Below, piece by piece: positions 43,737-52,463 of a stretch of 64,000 nt of DNA. The DNA is from Paenibacillus marchantiophytorum (lineage in GTDB: Bacteria; Bacillota; Bacilli; Paenibacillales; NBRC-103111), in NCBI RefSeq assembly GCF_014640555.1, contig NZ_BMHE01000021.1, forward strand, positions 46,368-110,367, in the 5' to 3' direction. Position numbers and translations under genes: made by a program. Below the pieces are notes generated by a model. It saw only the letters and a program-made list of their open reading frames with translations, had not been told where the DNA came from and made no database searches. Position 1 is the first letter of the stretch. Every line of letters starts with the position of its first letter.

Positions 43737-44075
43737 ATGTCAGAACGTACACTTAAAGATATACAGCAAGAAGTTGATACTTATATTTCCCAGTTCAAAG
43801 AAGGATATTTCAGTCCGTTAGCGATGCTCGCGAGGATGTCCGAAGAAGTTGGGGAGTTAGCTCGAGAGGTCAATCATACCTACGGGGAAAAGCCTAAAAA
43901 AAGTACCGAAGCGGATAATTCCATCGAGCTGGAGCTTGGCGATATTTTATTCATCACGATTTGTTTCGCTAATTCACTCGGGATCGATCTGACCGAAGCC
44001 CATGATAAAATCATGCACAAATTCAATACACGGGACGCAGGTCGTTGGACCAAAATTAACACCGAAAGCACGTAA
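43737..44075 (+). CDS. ypjD: MazG-like nucleotide pyrophosphohydrolase (YpjD)
   Basis: A 112-residue all-alpha NTP pyrophosphohydrolase. The metal-binding pattern E-E-x2-E ... E-x2-D is visible in MSEEVGELAREVNH and IELELGDILF. Likely hydrolyses non-canonical or excess dNTPs. ATG 43737 follows GAAGGGTG. Starts the run toward dapB, as ypjD does in B. subtilis. Confidence 0.9.
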   Translation: MSERTLKDIQQEVDTYISQFKEGYFSPLAMLARMSEEVGELAREVNHTYGEKPKKSTEADNSIELELGDILFITICFANSLGIDLTEAHDKIMHKFNTRDAGRWTKINTEST

Positions 44076-44138
44076 GCTTCATAAACTGTACTATCCCCTG
44101 TTAACGGGAAACTCGCTTTCGCAAAGGAGGATGGGCAG

Positions 44139-44642
44139 ATGAATGGAGAAGATCAGATACAGAAAGCGTACGAATCCATACTTGGGCATGATTTCGAAAA
44201 AGCCATTGAATGGTTTGAAAAAGCGATAGCTGCGGAACCAGACAATGCTGCCTATCACTACAAACTTTCGATTACCTTTGCTAGAAGCAACAAGCTGTTT
44301 CAAGCGGTTGAACATGCCAGCAAGGCTCTGGATTTGGAAAGGGACAACGAGGTTTACCGTTATCACTTGCAAGTTTTACACGCACGAGAACTAGTTGATA
44401 GAGCACAAAAAGAAATAAGTGCCAAATCCGAACATGGGGAGCGGGCCATATTTCTGCTCAAAGAAGCAATTGTTCTTGATCCTCTGGCGATTGAAGCGTA
44501 TCTTATACTAGGCGAGGTATTCGCTCTTCGCAATGATTATAGCAGAGCTTACCAGGTTGTAATGGATGCTCTTCGTCTAGAGCCCAATCATGAACTGGCG
44601 AAGCAGCAGGCTGCCCGCTATCAACTCAAGCTGAAATTGTAG
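44139..44642 (+). CDS. Tetratricopeptide repeat protein
   Basis: A 167-residue cytosolic protein with TPR-like helices: EKAIEWFEKAIAAEPDNAAY, LFQAVEHASKALDLERDN, AIFLLKEAIVLDPLAIEAYL and YSRAYQVVMDALRLEPNHEL, i.e. about four repeats of 34 residues. AAAGGAGG precedes ATG 44139. It lies between ypjD and dapB and is absent from that place in B. subtilis. Binding partner unknown. Confidence 0.8.
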   Translation: MNGEDQIQKAYESILGHDFEKAIEWFEKAIAAEPDNAAYHYKLSITFARSNKLFQAVEHASKALDLERDNEVYRYHLQVLHARELVDRAQKEISAKSEHGERAIFLLKEAIVLDPLAIEAYLILGEVFALRNDYSRAYQVVMDALRLEPNHELAKQQAARYQLKLKL

Positions 44643-44675
44643 GATGGAAACACATAAAAAGGAGATACACGACGC

Positions 44676-45479
44676 ATGGATCGTAAAATTCGAGTAGCAG
44701 TCATTGGAGCAAGTGGAAGAATGGGGCGAGAGGTCGTTAAGACCGTATTGACAGAGTCCGATATGGAGTTGGTGGCAGGTGTCAGCCGCTCCTCTGGCCC
44801 AATTGATTTGGGGAAAATGGTTGGATTGGAAGCATGCGATGTTTACATGAGCAATAATGTTGAACAGGCTTTAATCGAATCCAAACCAGATGTTTTAGTC
44901 GATTTCACTGGACCGCAGACGGCGGTTTCCCATACAAACTTAGCCATTCGATTAGGAATTCGCCCTGTCATGGGGACGACTGGTTTCACGCCTGAAGCTA
45001 TCGTACAATTGGACAAGCAGTGTCAAGAAGGAGGAATTGGCGGCATTATCGCGCCTAATTTCTCGATTGGCGCTATTCTGATGATGAAGTTCGCCGCGCA
45101 AGCATCCAAGTATTTCCCTAATTTGGAAATTATTGAATACCATGGCGATCAGAAGTTAGATGCTCCATCTGGAACAGCTGTCAAAACGGCTGAGCTCATC
45201 TCCGAAGTCAGAGAAGAACGACGTCAAGGCAACCCTAAGGAAGAAGAAACAATTGAAGGCTCGCGCGGCGGGTATTACAATGGGTTTAGAATACATAGTG
45301 TTCGATTGCCAGGCATTTTTGCTCAGCAAGAAGTGATTATGGCCGAACCAGGTCAGGCTCTTAAGATCAGACATGATTCTTATGATCGTGCCGCTTATAT
45401 GCCAGGCGTTGCAATTGCTGTTCGTAAAGTGATGACGTATAGCGGAATGATTTATGGATTTGAGCATTTTATAGATTAA
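44676..45479 (+). CDS. dapB: 4-hydroxy-tetrahydrodipicolinate reductase
   Basis: A 267-residue NAD(P)H-dependent enzyme of lysine, diaminopimelate and dipicolinate synthesis. Seen: VAVIGASGRMGREVVK (nucleotide site), GTTGFT, APNFSIGA and the substrate motif EYHGDQKLDAPSGTA. ATG 44676 follows AAGGAG. Diaminopimelate feeds peptidoglycan and dipicolinate feeds spores. Confidence 0.97.
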   Translation: MDRKIRVAVIGASGRMGREVVKTVLTESDMELVAGVSRSSGPIDLGKMVGLEACDVYMSNNVEQALIESKPDVLVDFTGPQTAVSHTNLAIRLGIRPVMGTTGFTPEAIVQLDKQCQEGGIGGIIAPNFSIGAILMMKFAAQASKYFPNLEIIEYHGDQKLDAPSGTAVKTAELISEVREERRQGNPKEEETIEGSRGGYYNGFRIHSVRLPGIFAQQEVIMAEPGQALKIRHDSYDRAAYMPGVAIAVRKVMTYSGMIYGFEHFID

Positions 45480-45505
45480 AGAGCCCTAGGGGAGTGGAAT
45501 GTAGG

Positions 45506-45925
45506 ATGTTAAAGATTGCGTTAATTGCCCATGATCGGAAGAAAGACGAAATGGTGAACTTTATAACAGCTTATGAACATGTATTTGAGGGACATCAGCT
45601 GTATGGAACGGGTACAACGGGGCAACGCATCATGGATGCTACCAAATTGAGTGTACATCGCTTTATGTCAGGTCCACTTGGCGGGGATCAGCAAATTGGC
45701 GCTTTAGTGGCACAAAATGAAATGGATCTTATTATATTTTTACGCGATCCATTAATGGCTCAGCCTCATGAACCCGATATTATTGCGCTTTTGCGTCTGT
45801 GCGATGTACAAGGGATTCCTTGTGCAACGAATGTAGCGACGGCAGAATTGCTCGTTCGAGCCTTGGATCGCGGTGATTTCGCTTGGCGCGAACTCGTACA
45901 TAAATATAAACCGGGTATTGAATAA
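45506..45925 (+). CDS. mgsA: Methylglyoxal synthase
   Basis: A 139-residue enzyme converting dihydroxyacetone phosphate to methylglyoxal. Seen: LIAHDRKKDEM, TGTTGQRI (phosphate site), GPLGGDQQIGA and FLRDPLMAQPHEPDI, all diagnostic. ATG 45506 is chosen. Neighbouring bacillithiol genes make the thiol that helps remove methylglyoxal, a sensible functional link. It ends one base before bshB1. Confidence 0.96.
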   Translation: MLKIALIAHDRKKDEMVNFITAYEHVFEGHQLYGTGTTGQRIMDATKLSVHRFMSGPLGGDQQIGALVAQNEMDLIIFLRDPLMAQPHEPDIIALLRLCDVQGIPCATNVATAELLVRALDRGDFAWRELVHKYKPGIE

Positions 45926-45926
45926 G

Positions 45927-46619
45927 ATGAGCGACAAACTTGATATCCTTATTTTTGGCGCACATGCAGACGATGCCGAGATTGGCATGGGGGCAACCAT
46001 TGCCAAGCACACCGCTCAGGGTGTCAAAGTAGGCATCTGTGATCTAACCTATGCGGAGATGTCTTCCAATGGTACCGTCGAGTCCAGAATCCAAGAAGCA
46101 GAGGAAGCGGCTGAACTATTGGGCTTAACGGTCCGCTCTAATCTGGGTTTGCCGGATCGCGGTCTGTCGAACCAGCCTAGCCATATTGAACGCATTACCC
46201 GGGAAATACGTAAATATAAGCCGCGCATCGTGTTTGCGCCCTATTGGCAAGACCGCCATCCTGATCACATTGCCTGTTCAGCTCTGGTGCAAGAGGCCGT
46301 GTTTAATGCCAAATTGCGCAAGTACTTGCCGGAGTCAGAACCGGTGAATGTCGAACAATTGTACTTTTATTTTATAAATGATGTGTATGACGCTGATCTT
46401 ATGGTCAATGTCACTGAATGGTATGATAAAAAAATAATAGCCCTAGGCGCCTATCGTTCACAGTTTGTAACAGGGCAAGGCACAGTTGCAACGCCATTAA
46501 ATCAAGGTTATATAGAACGAGTAGAAGCTCGGGATCGACTGATGGGGCAGAAACGAATGATTACCTATGCGGAAGGTTTCGTTTCCAAATTACCTTATGT
46601 GGTAGATCGCTTCGAGTGA
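45927..46619 (+). CDS. bshB1: Bacillithiol biosynthesis deacetylase BshB1
   Basis: A 230-residue PIG-L family zinc deacetylase that removes acetyl from GlcNAc-malate. Zinc site FGAHADDAEIGMG (about 8-20), plus RHPDHIACS. The start ATGAGCGACAAACTT is one base after the mgsA stop. BshA follows and makes its substrate; the ligase bshC is not in this window. Confidence 0.94.
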   Translation: MSDKLDILIFGAHADDAEIGMGATIAKHTAQGVKVGICDLTYAEMSSNGTVESRIQEAEEAAELLGLTVRSNLGLPDRGLSNQPSHIERITREIRKYKPRIVFAPYWQDRHPDHIACSALVQEAVFNAKLRKYLPESEPVNVEQLYFYFINDVYDADLMVNVTEWYDKKIIALGAYRSQFVTGQGTVATPLNQGYIERVEARDRLMGQKRMITYAEGFVSKLPYVVDRFE

Positions 46620-46637
46620 TCGGAAAAGAGGTGTAGG

Positions 46638-47810
46638 ATGAGCGACAAACTTAAAATTGGCATCACTTGTTATCCGACTTTGGGCGGATCCGGGGTTGTT
46701 GCGACAGAACTTGGCAAGCTGCTTGCCGAAAAAGGACACGAGGTTCATTTTATTACTCACAGCATGCCTTTCCGTTTGGGGAAATTTCATAAAAATATTT
46801 TTTATCATGAAGTTGAAGTCAGTCAATATTATGTATTCCGTTATCCGCCCTATGATCTTTCGCTGGCTAGCAAGTTAGCGCAAGTTGCCAAGATGGAAGA
46901 ATTGGATTTATTGCATGTGCATTACGCGATTCCACATGCTGTCTGCGCACTGCTGGCAAAGCAGATGGTTGGAACTAAACTGAAAGTTGTAACTACGCTT
47001 CATGGAACAGATATTACGGTTCTCGGCCAGGATCAATCGATTTCTGATTTAATTCGTTATGCGATTAATGAGAGCGATGCGGTTACAGCTGTTTCGAAGG
47101 ATTTAATTAAAGAAACCAGGGAATCCTTGGATATTGACCGTGATATTGATTTAACCTATAACTTTGTTGACAAACGCGTGTATTATCCAAGGGATATATC
47201 CAAGCTAAGAGGCGAATTTGCGCGTCCGGAAGAAAAAATATTAATTCATATTTCCAATTTCAGGCCGGTTAAACGGGTGCAGGATGTCGTTGATATTTTT
47301 GCCAATGTGAGCAAACGGATTCCTTCAAGGCTTTTATTTGTAGGGGAAGGACCGGATCTTTCGAAAATGATCGCCAAAGTCAAAGAGCTTGGGCTTACGG
47401 ATAAGGTAACGTTTTGTGGTAAACAGGATGATGTTGCCCAGGTGATTTCACTTGCTGACCTCATGCTTCTGCCTTCAGAGAAGGAAAGCTTCGGTCTCGT
47501 TGCACTGGAAGCAATGGCTTGCGGTGTGCCGACTATCGGTTCCAATGCCGGGGGAATTCCAGAGCTCATCACACATGGTGAGACCGGGTACTTGGCTGAA
47601 GTAGGCGATACGGAGAAAATGGCTGATCTTGCCGTTAATTTGTTAAGCAATCAGGTCTTGTATGAACAAGTGGTCGCGAATTGTTTGAACCGCGCCAGAC
47701 ATACGTTCTGTAATGATATTACAACCGTGCAATATGAAGAAATTTATTATCGCGTACTCGGAAGAGAACTTCCGGAATCTCATCGCATTACAGCTTCTGC
47801 CTGCCAATAA
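46638..47810 (+). CDS. bshA: L-malate glycosyltransferase BshA
   Basis: A 390-residue GT4 family glycosyltransferase, first enzyme of bacillithiol synthesis. Seen: GGSGVVATELGKLLAEKGH (donor site), HVHYAIPHA, ISNFRPVKRV, and GLVALEAMACGVPTIGSNAGG with EKESF. ATG 46638 follows AAGAGGTG. Its first 15 bases are identical to those of bshB1 (ATGAGCGACAAACTT). Confidence 0.95.
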   Translation: MSDKLKIGITCYPTLGGSGVVATELGKLLAEKGHEVHFITHSMPFRLGKFHKNIFYHEVEVSQYYVFRYPPYDLSLASKLAQVAKMEELDLLHVHYAIPHAVCALLAKQMVGTKLKVVTTLHGTDITVLGQDQSISDLIRYAINESDAVTAVSKDLIKETRESLDIDRDIDLTYNFVDKRVYYPRDISKLRGEFARPEEKILIHISNFRPVKRVQDVVDIFANVSKRIPSRLLFVGEGPDLSKMIAKVKELGLTDKVTFCGKQDDVAQVISLADLMLLPSEKESFGLVALEAMACGVPTIGSNAGGIPELITHGETGYLAEVGDTEKMADLAVNLLSNQVLYEQVVANCLNRARHTFCNDITTVQYEEIYYRVLGRELPESHRITASACQ

Positions 47811-47837
47811 AGGGGAAGATAGCTGGTCAGGAGTAAC

Positions 47838-49130
47838 ATGTCGGAAGTAGATAACAAAGATAGATTGGATCACGGGGCTGCGCTCTTAATTCAGAAGCTT
47901 GTCGAAGCCGGTTTTGAGGCGTATTTGGTCGGCGGTTGTGTGCGTGATACGGTTCTTAAGCGACCGATCAAAGACATTGATATTGCAACCTCAGCGCTTC
48001 CTGAACAGGTGATGGCAATCTTCTCCCGTACGGTGCCAACGGGGTTACAGCATGGTACGGTTACGGTTGTTTTGAGCGAGGGAACCTATGAAGTGACGAC
48101 ATTCCGGAAGGAAGCGGAATACGAAGGCTTTCGCCGACCTTCTTCCGTAACGTATATCTCGGATTTGAACGAGGATTTGAAGCGGCGCGATTTCACCATG
48201 AACGCGATGGCGATGGATGGTCAGGGCGAGATTCTCGATCCTTTCGGGGGGCAAGAAGATTTGGCCCGCGGGGTGCTGCGCTGCGTAGGCGCAGCCCGGG
48301 AGCGATTCGGCGAAGACGCGCTGCGCATGCTGCGCTGCATTCGCTTTGCTTCGACCTATGATTTGCAGGTCGAGGAAAGCACTTGGTTGGCGCTGCTGGA
48401 GCAAGCTCCGCTTATGCGCCACATCGCTTTGGAGCGGGTGCGCAGCGAGCTCGCGCGCATGATCGAAGGCCCTGCGCCGGCGCGGGCCATCCGCTTGCTG
48501 CTGGCGAGCCGCCTTACGGCACACTTCAAAAAGCAGCTGCCGCTGCCTTTTGAGCGCTGGCTCGCCTGGGATGACGCGCTGGACGCCGTCAGCGCGCTTG
48601 CAGGGCAGCATGACCGCTGGGCGATGCTGCTGATGCTGCTGGAGGTGCCGGCGGACACAGTCCGCACGGCGCTCCAGGAGCTGACCTTCTCCCGCGCCGA
48701 CGGCGATGCGGTCGTGGCGATTCTCGCCCTGCGCGATGCGGTGGCCGCCGGCGTGGCAGACCCAGACCCTGCTCCGCTGGAGCGGGTCTGGAAGCTTGGC
48801 GCGGTGCGCCGCGGCGAAGCCGCTGCCCGCGCTCTGCTGCGGCTGCTGCGCGCGCTGCCGCATACTGCCGAGCAGCGCGGCGAGCTCGCGCGCTTCCTGC
48901 AAACCGCAGCACCCGAACTGGTGCGCTGCGGAGCGGATTGGCTGAGCGAGGTTCCCTGCTTCAGCCTCAAACAGCTCGCCATATCCGGCAAGGATCTGGC
49001 GGGAGAGCTTGGGCTGCAGCCTGGCCCCTGGATGGGCGCCTTGCTGCAGCAGTTGCTCGAACGAACCGCGCTCGGTGAGCTTCCGAACGAGCGAGATGCG
49101 CTATTACAAGCCGCGCGTGCTGCGAAGTAG
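47838..49130 (+). CDS. cca: CCA-adding tRNA nucleotidyltransferase
   Basis: A 430-residue class II enzyme that adds CCA to tRNA 3' ends. Seen: LVGGCVRDTVLKRPIKDIDI (about 32-51, with the DxD pair), RRDFTMNAMAMDG, and GEDALRMLRCIRFAS. The tRNA-Pro gene in this window needs it, having no encoded CCA. From about 48240 to 49130 the sequence becomes very GC-rich, with repeated GCG/CTG codons and long open frames on the other strand, while the reading frame stays intact. ATG 47838. Confidence 0.96.
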   Translation: MSEVDNKDRLDHGAALLIQKLVEAGFEAYLVGGCVRDTVLKRPIKDIDIATSALPEQVMAIFSRTVPTGLQHGTVTVVLSEGTYEVTTFRKEAEYEGFRRPSSVTYISDLNEDLKRRDFTMNAMAMDGQGEILDPFGGQEDLARGVLRCVGAARERFGEDALRMLRCIRFASTYDLQVEESTWLALLEQAPLMRHIALERVRSELARMIEGPAPARAIRLLLASRLTAHFKKQLPLPFERWLAWDDALDAVSALAGQHDRWAMLLMLLEVPADTVRTALQELTFSRADGDAVVAILALRDAVAAGVADPDPAPLERVWKLGAVRRGEAAARALLRLLRALPHTAEQRGELARFLQTAAPELVRCGADWLSEVPCFSLKQLAISGKDLAGELGLQPGPWMGALLQQLLERTALGELPNERDALLQAARAAK

Positions 49131-49224
49131 CAGCGCAGCGCGGTTTTTCTCAATATGGTTTGGGAGTTCCCTTCATGATGGTCATGCCGGGCTCACCATT
49201 GTAGAAGTCTAACCGCAGGCTAGT

Positions 49225-49466
49225 AAAGGAACGTCAATCCGCTATTCTAGGCAAAAGCGTCACTATCGAGTGGTTGAGGGAACTACAGTGCGCTATTTTG
49301 CTGTTTTGGTGGGAAGTTCAGCACTTTAGTCGAAATAAGACCCTGTAGTTCCGCTACGACCCTAACATCCCTGCTATTTGCCTATATAGCGGACTGTAGT
49401 TCCCTTAATAGGATTTGCTGCTTTTAAGAAGCTCATCTTTGAACGGCCTCGAAAGAGGTTTTCTCA
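49225..49466. repeat. Dispersed intergenic element, copy C
   Basis: In the 348-bp gap between cca and birA. Direct motifs at 49225-49246 (diverged) and 49278-49297 (GGGAACTACAGTGCGCTATT), inverted ones at 49341-49356 and 49386-49406, then AAGAAGCTCATCTTTG, a CCTC/GAGG hairpin and TTTTC at 49447-49466. Confidence 0.8.
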
Positions 49467-49478
49467 TAATCCAGATAG

Positions 49479-50465
49479 ATGGCGAGTGAACCAAACATGA
49501 ATGAACGTATTTTGGAATTGTTCCAAGAAACGCCGGAAGCGTATGTGTCTGGCGAAGAAATCAGCCGCAGGCTGAACGTTAGCCGCACGGCGATATGGAA
49601 GCATATCGAAGAGCTGCGGGCAGCCGGATACGAATTTGAAGCCGCGCCGCGCAAAGGCTATCGACTGGTGAGCAAACCGGACCGTTGGCAAGTGAATAAG
49701 CTCCTAGCCGGGTTGCAAACCAAAGTGCTAGGACAAAAAGTTCATGTATATGGCTCTGTAGATTCCACACAAACAATTGCCCATGCGCTGGTTGCTTCAG
49801 GGGCTCAGGAAGGCACGATTGTGCTAGCGGAGGAACAGACAGCCGGGAGAGGCCGAATGGGCCGTGCGTGGCATTCTCCGTCGGGTAAAGGCATTTGGAT
49901 GAGTATTGTGCTTACGCCGCGTGTCCCTGTTTATTTTATGCCGCAATTAACGCTGCTCAGCGCCGTTGCCTTGTGCCGCTCCATCCAGAAAGTATGCCAA
50001 GTTGAGATTGGCATCAAATGGCCGAATGATCTCCTTATCAAGGGCAAGAAGGTCAGTGGGATTTTGCTTGAAAGCAGCGGTGAAGATGAACGTCTCAAAT
50101 ATGTCATTGCCGGGATCGGCATCAGCGTCAATTTGACCACGGAAGATTATCCGGAGGCATTGCGGAGCATTGCCACCTCACTGGCGATTGAATCCGGCCA
50201 AGTGATTTCACGAGAACTTCTGGTCCAAACTTTCCTGTTGGAATTTGAAGATCTATATGCGCTCTATATGGACAAAGGGTTCGCGCCTATACGGCTGCTC
50301 TGGGAAGCGCTCAGTGTGACACTGAAGCGGCCTATTCGCACGTCTACGCCTTCCGGTTTCATCGAAGGCATTGCTGACTCCTTGGACGACTCAGGTGCCT
50401 TAACGGTCATTACACCCTCTGGAGAGAAGATCAAGATTTACTCTGGAGATATCGAACTGAAATAA
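49479..50465 (+). CDS. birA: Biotin--protein ligase / biotin repressor
   Basis: A 328-residue bifunctional protein. The N-terminal winged helix (EEISRRLNVSRTAIWKHIEEL) would repress biotin genes. The ligase domain has GRGRMGRAWHSPSGKG (ATP/biotin loop), KWPNDLLIKGKKVSGIL (catalytic lysine) and a C-terminal SH3-like domain. Start uncertain: ATG 49479 or ATG 49497; neither has a strong Shine-Dalgarno. birA precedes panB in B. subtilis too. Confidence 0.94.
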   Translation: MASEPNMNERILELFQETPEAYVSGEEISRRLNVSRTAIWKHIEELRAAGYEFEAAPRKGYRLVSKPDRWQVNKLLAGLQTKVLGQKVHVYGSVDSTQTIAHALVASGAQEGTIVLAEEQTAGRGRMGRAWHSPSGKGIWMSIVLTPRVPVYFMPQLTLLSAVALCRSIQKVCQVEIGIKWPNDLLIKGKKVSGILLESSGEDERLKYVIAGIGISVNLTTEDYPEALRSIATSLAIESGQVISRELLVQTFLLEFEDLYALYMDKGFAPIRLLWEALSVTLKRPIRTSTPSGFIEGIADSLDDSGALTVITPSGEKIKIYSGDIELK

Positions 50466-50496
50466 AGATAAGGTATCAAATGGCAGCAGGATTTGG

Positions 50497-50686
50497 TATA
50501 ATAGGGTGACAAGGCGGTATCCTTAAAGGAACGGCACTTGCAGCTTGACCGTATGTTGTTGCACATTTGAATAACCGTTATACAAGATGTTGGATTCTGC
50601 TCTGAGCCTTATGGGACCGAGACAGAAGGATCACCTTAGATTCTTTCTGCATGCGATCCTTTTAGCTCTTAGCTAAAAGGTTTTTT
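50497..50686 (+). promoter_or_regulatory. Structured leader of panBCD with terminator, riboswitch-like
   Basis: Extended -10 promoter TGGTATAAT (TATAAT 50497-50502). The transcript can form P1 GGTATCCTT (50516-50524) with AAGGATCACC (50626-50635, one bulged C), enclosing a hairpin TTCTGCTC/GAG-A-CAGAA (50595-50627, bulged A at 50622). AAGGATC (50626-50632) can instead pair with GATCCTT (50655-50661), which overlaps the 5' arm of the terminator at 50658-50686. The two states exclude each other. It may be a form of the known pan RNA motif or something new. Confidence 0.65.
50658..50686 (+). terminator. Regulatory terminator before panB
   Basis: Perfect 10-bp stem CCTTTTAGCT/AGCTAAAAGG with CTT loop and six T, 27 bases before the panB start codon. 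Confidence 0.92.
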
Positions 50687-50713
50687 ATTTTATATCAGGA
50701 AGTTGGGATTGAC

Positions 50714-51571
50714 ATGGAACAACGTAAGCCGCTAACCACAACGAAGATGAGAAAAATGAAGCAGGACGGCGTGCCGATCACGATGATCACAGCCTATGAT
50801 TACCCTTCAGGCCGACTGGCGGAAGAGGCTGGCATTGATGTCATTCTTGTTGGTGATTCACTGGGCAATGTCGTGATCGGGTTCGACTCCACACTGCCGG
50901 TGACACTGGATGATATGGTGTACCATACGCGGGCGACGGTGCGGGGAGCATCTCGCACTTTTGTCGTAGCGGATATGCCGTTCCTTACGTACCATGGCAG
51001 CTTGGATGTGACGTTAAAAGGCGTTGCCCGCTTAATGCAAGAGGGCGGAGCGAAGGCGGTTAAGCTGGAAGGCGGAGCGGAAATCGCTGCGACGGTCAAA
51101 GCGATTACACAAGCTGGCGTTCCAGTCGTTGGACACTTGGGCTTAACACCTCAGTCGGTTCATCAACTCGGCGGTTTCCGTGTACAGGGGAGAAGCTCGG
51201 AGCAAGCGGAGAAGCTGCTGAGCGATGCCAAAGCGATTGAGGAAGCGGGCGCATTCGCCATTGTTCTGGAGTTGGTTACCGATGAGTTGGCGCAATGGAT
51301 ATCCAAGCAGCTGACGATCCCGACAATTGGGATTGGATCTGGGGTACATTGCGATGGACAAGTGCTCGTCTATCATGACCTTTTGCAGTATGGTTCTGAC
51401 AGTGCACCCAGAAAGTTCGTCAAAGCTTACGCTAATATCGGGGAAACTATTCGAAAAGGTATTGCCGAATATGTGAAAGAAGTGAAAACACGCGCTTTCC
51501 CAAGTCCCGAGAATACATTCCACATGGACAATGATGTCGTGCAATATTTGTATGGCGACAAGGAGGATTGA
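50714..51571 (+). CDS. panB: 3-methyl-2-oxobutanoate hydroxymethyltransferase
   Basis: A 285-residue enzyme making ketopantoate. Seen: MITAYDYPSGRLAEEAG, VGDSLGNVVIG, KLEGG, VGHLGLTPQS and GIGSGVHCDGQVLV. ATG 50714. Its leader contains a terminator, so transcription is likely attenuated. First gene of panBCD; it ends five bases before the panC ATG. Confidence 0.97.
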   Translation: MEQRKPLTTTKMRKMKQDGVPITMITAYDYPSGRLAEEAGIDVILVGDSLGNVVIGFDSTLPVTLDDMVYHTRATVRGASRTFVVADMPFLTYHGSLDVTLKGVARLMQEGGAKAVKLEGGAEIAATVKAITQAGVPVVGHLGLTPQSVHQLGGFRVQGRSSEQAEKLLSDAKAIEEAGAFAIVLELVTDELAQWISKQLTIPTIGIGSGVHCDGQVLVYHDLLQYGSDSAPRKFVKAYANIGETIRKGIAEYVKEVKTRAFPSPENTFHMDNDVVQYLYGDKED

Positions 51572-51576
51572 TCGCT

Positions 51577-52458
51577 ATGGAAGCGACTCAGACAATGCAA
51601 GTTGTTCATTCCATCGCCGAGCTGCGTTCGCGGATTAAAGATTTCCGGCGTACAAACGATCAAACCGTGGGTTTCGTGCCGACGATGGGGTATTTGCATG
51701 AAGGACACGTGAGTTTATTGCGCAAGGCGCGGGCACAAAGCGGACTGGTTGTCTTGAGCATTTTTGTCAACCCGCTGCAGTTCGGGCCGGGCGAGGACTT
51801 CGAACGGTATCCGCGCAATACGGAGAAGGACCTCCAATTGGCTGAAGCGGCTGGCGCTGATCTGGTCTTTATGCCTTCCGTAGCTGAAATGTATCCGTCT
51901 CCGACGCGCACAACAGTGAATGTAACCGGACTAACAGCCAGACTATGCGGAGCATCGCGTCCAGGACACTTTGACGGCGTAGCCACTGTAGTCAGCAAGC
52001 TGTTTCATATTGTACAGCCGGATCAAGCTTTTTTTGGTCTTAAAGATGCCCAACAGATCGCAGTGATTCAGCAAATGGTGCTGGACCTCAATCTTGCTGT
52101 AGAAATCGTTCCTTGCCCAACGCTGCGGGAAGCGGATGGGCTTGCCATGAGTTCCCGAAACGTGTATCTTTCTGAAGATGAGCGCAAGCAAGCTTTGGTG
52201 CTGTCGCAAGCTTTGCAGAAAGCCCGGGATTTTAGTCTTGCCCAGGCCAGTTTTACATCCGAAGAGCTTGAAGAACTTGTCAGGAGCCATATTTCAACGG
52301 CTTCATTAGCTGATATTGATTATGTCGAGGCGCTTGCTTATCCGAGCTTGGAACCATTTGACAACAGCCATCATACCTCTTCTATCATTATTGCTTTAGC
52401 TGTTAAATTCGGCAAAACCCGGCTAATTGATAATCTCATTTTACAAGTAAGGAAGTGA
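51577..52458 (+). CDS. panC: Pantothenate synthetase
   Basis: A 293-residue enzyme of the nucleotidyltransferase fold joining pantoate and beta-alanine. Seen: VPTMGYLHEGHVSLL (HxGH), FVNPLQFGPGEDFERYPR, FFGLKDAQQIAVIQ and GLAMSSRNVYL. ATG 51577 is set by AAGGAGG ten bases before; the in-frame TTG at 51568 is too close to that site. Confidence 0.97.
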   Translation: MEATQTMQVVHSIAELRSRIKDFRRTNDQTVGFVPTMGYLHEGHVSLLRKARAQSGLVVLSIFVNPLQFGPGEDFERYPRNTEKDLQLAEAAGADLVFMPSVAEMYPSPTRTTVNVTGLTARLCGASRPGHFDGVATVVSKLFHIVQPDQAFFGLKDAQQIAVIQQMVLDLNLAVEIVPCPTLREADGLAMSSRNVYLSEDERKQALVLSQALQKARDFSLAQASFTSEELEELVRSHISTASLADIDYVEALAYPSLEPFDNSHHTSSIIIALAVKFGKTRLIDNLILQVRK

Positions 52459-52463
52459 CGACG

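Noticed and set aside
45927..46652. Identical first 15 bases of bshB1 and bshA as a possible repeat
   Set aside because: Only five codons (MSDKL) are shared, upstream sequences differ, and both proteins belong to unrelated folds; probably coincidence.
48045..49153. Long reverse-strand frames (285, 265 and 107 codons) over cca
   Set aside because: They are shadows caused by high GC in codon position 3 of cca; composition is extreme (Arg/Ala/Ser-rich) and there is no RBS.
50503..50690. T-box leader upstream of panB
   Set aside because: The conserved T-box sequence AGGGTGGNACCGCG is absent and panB is not an aminoacyl-tRNA or amino-acid gene.
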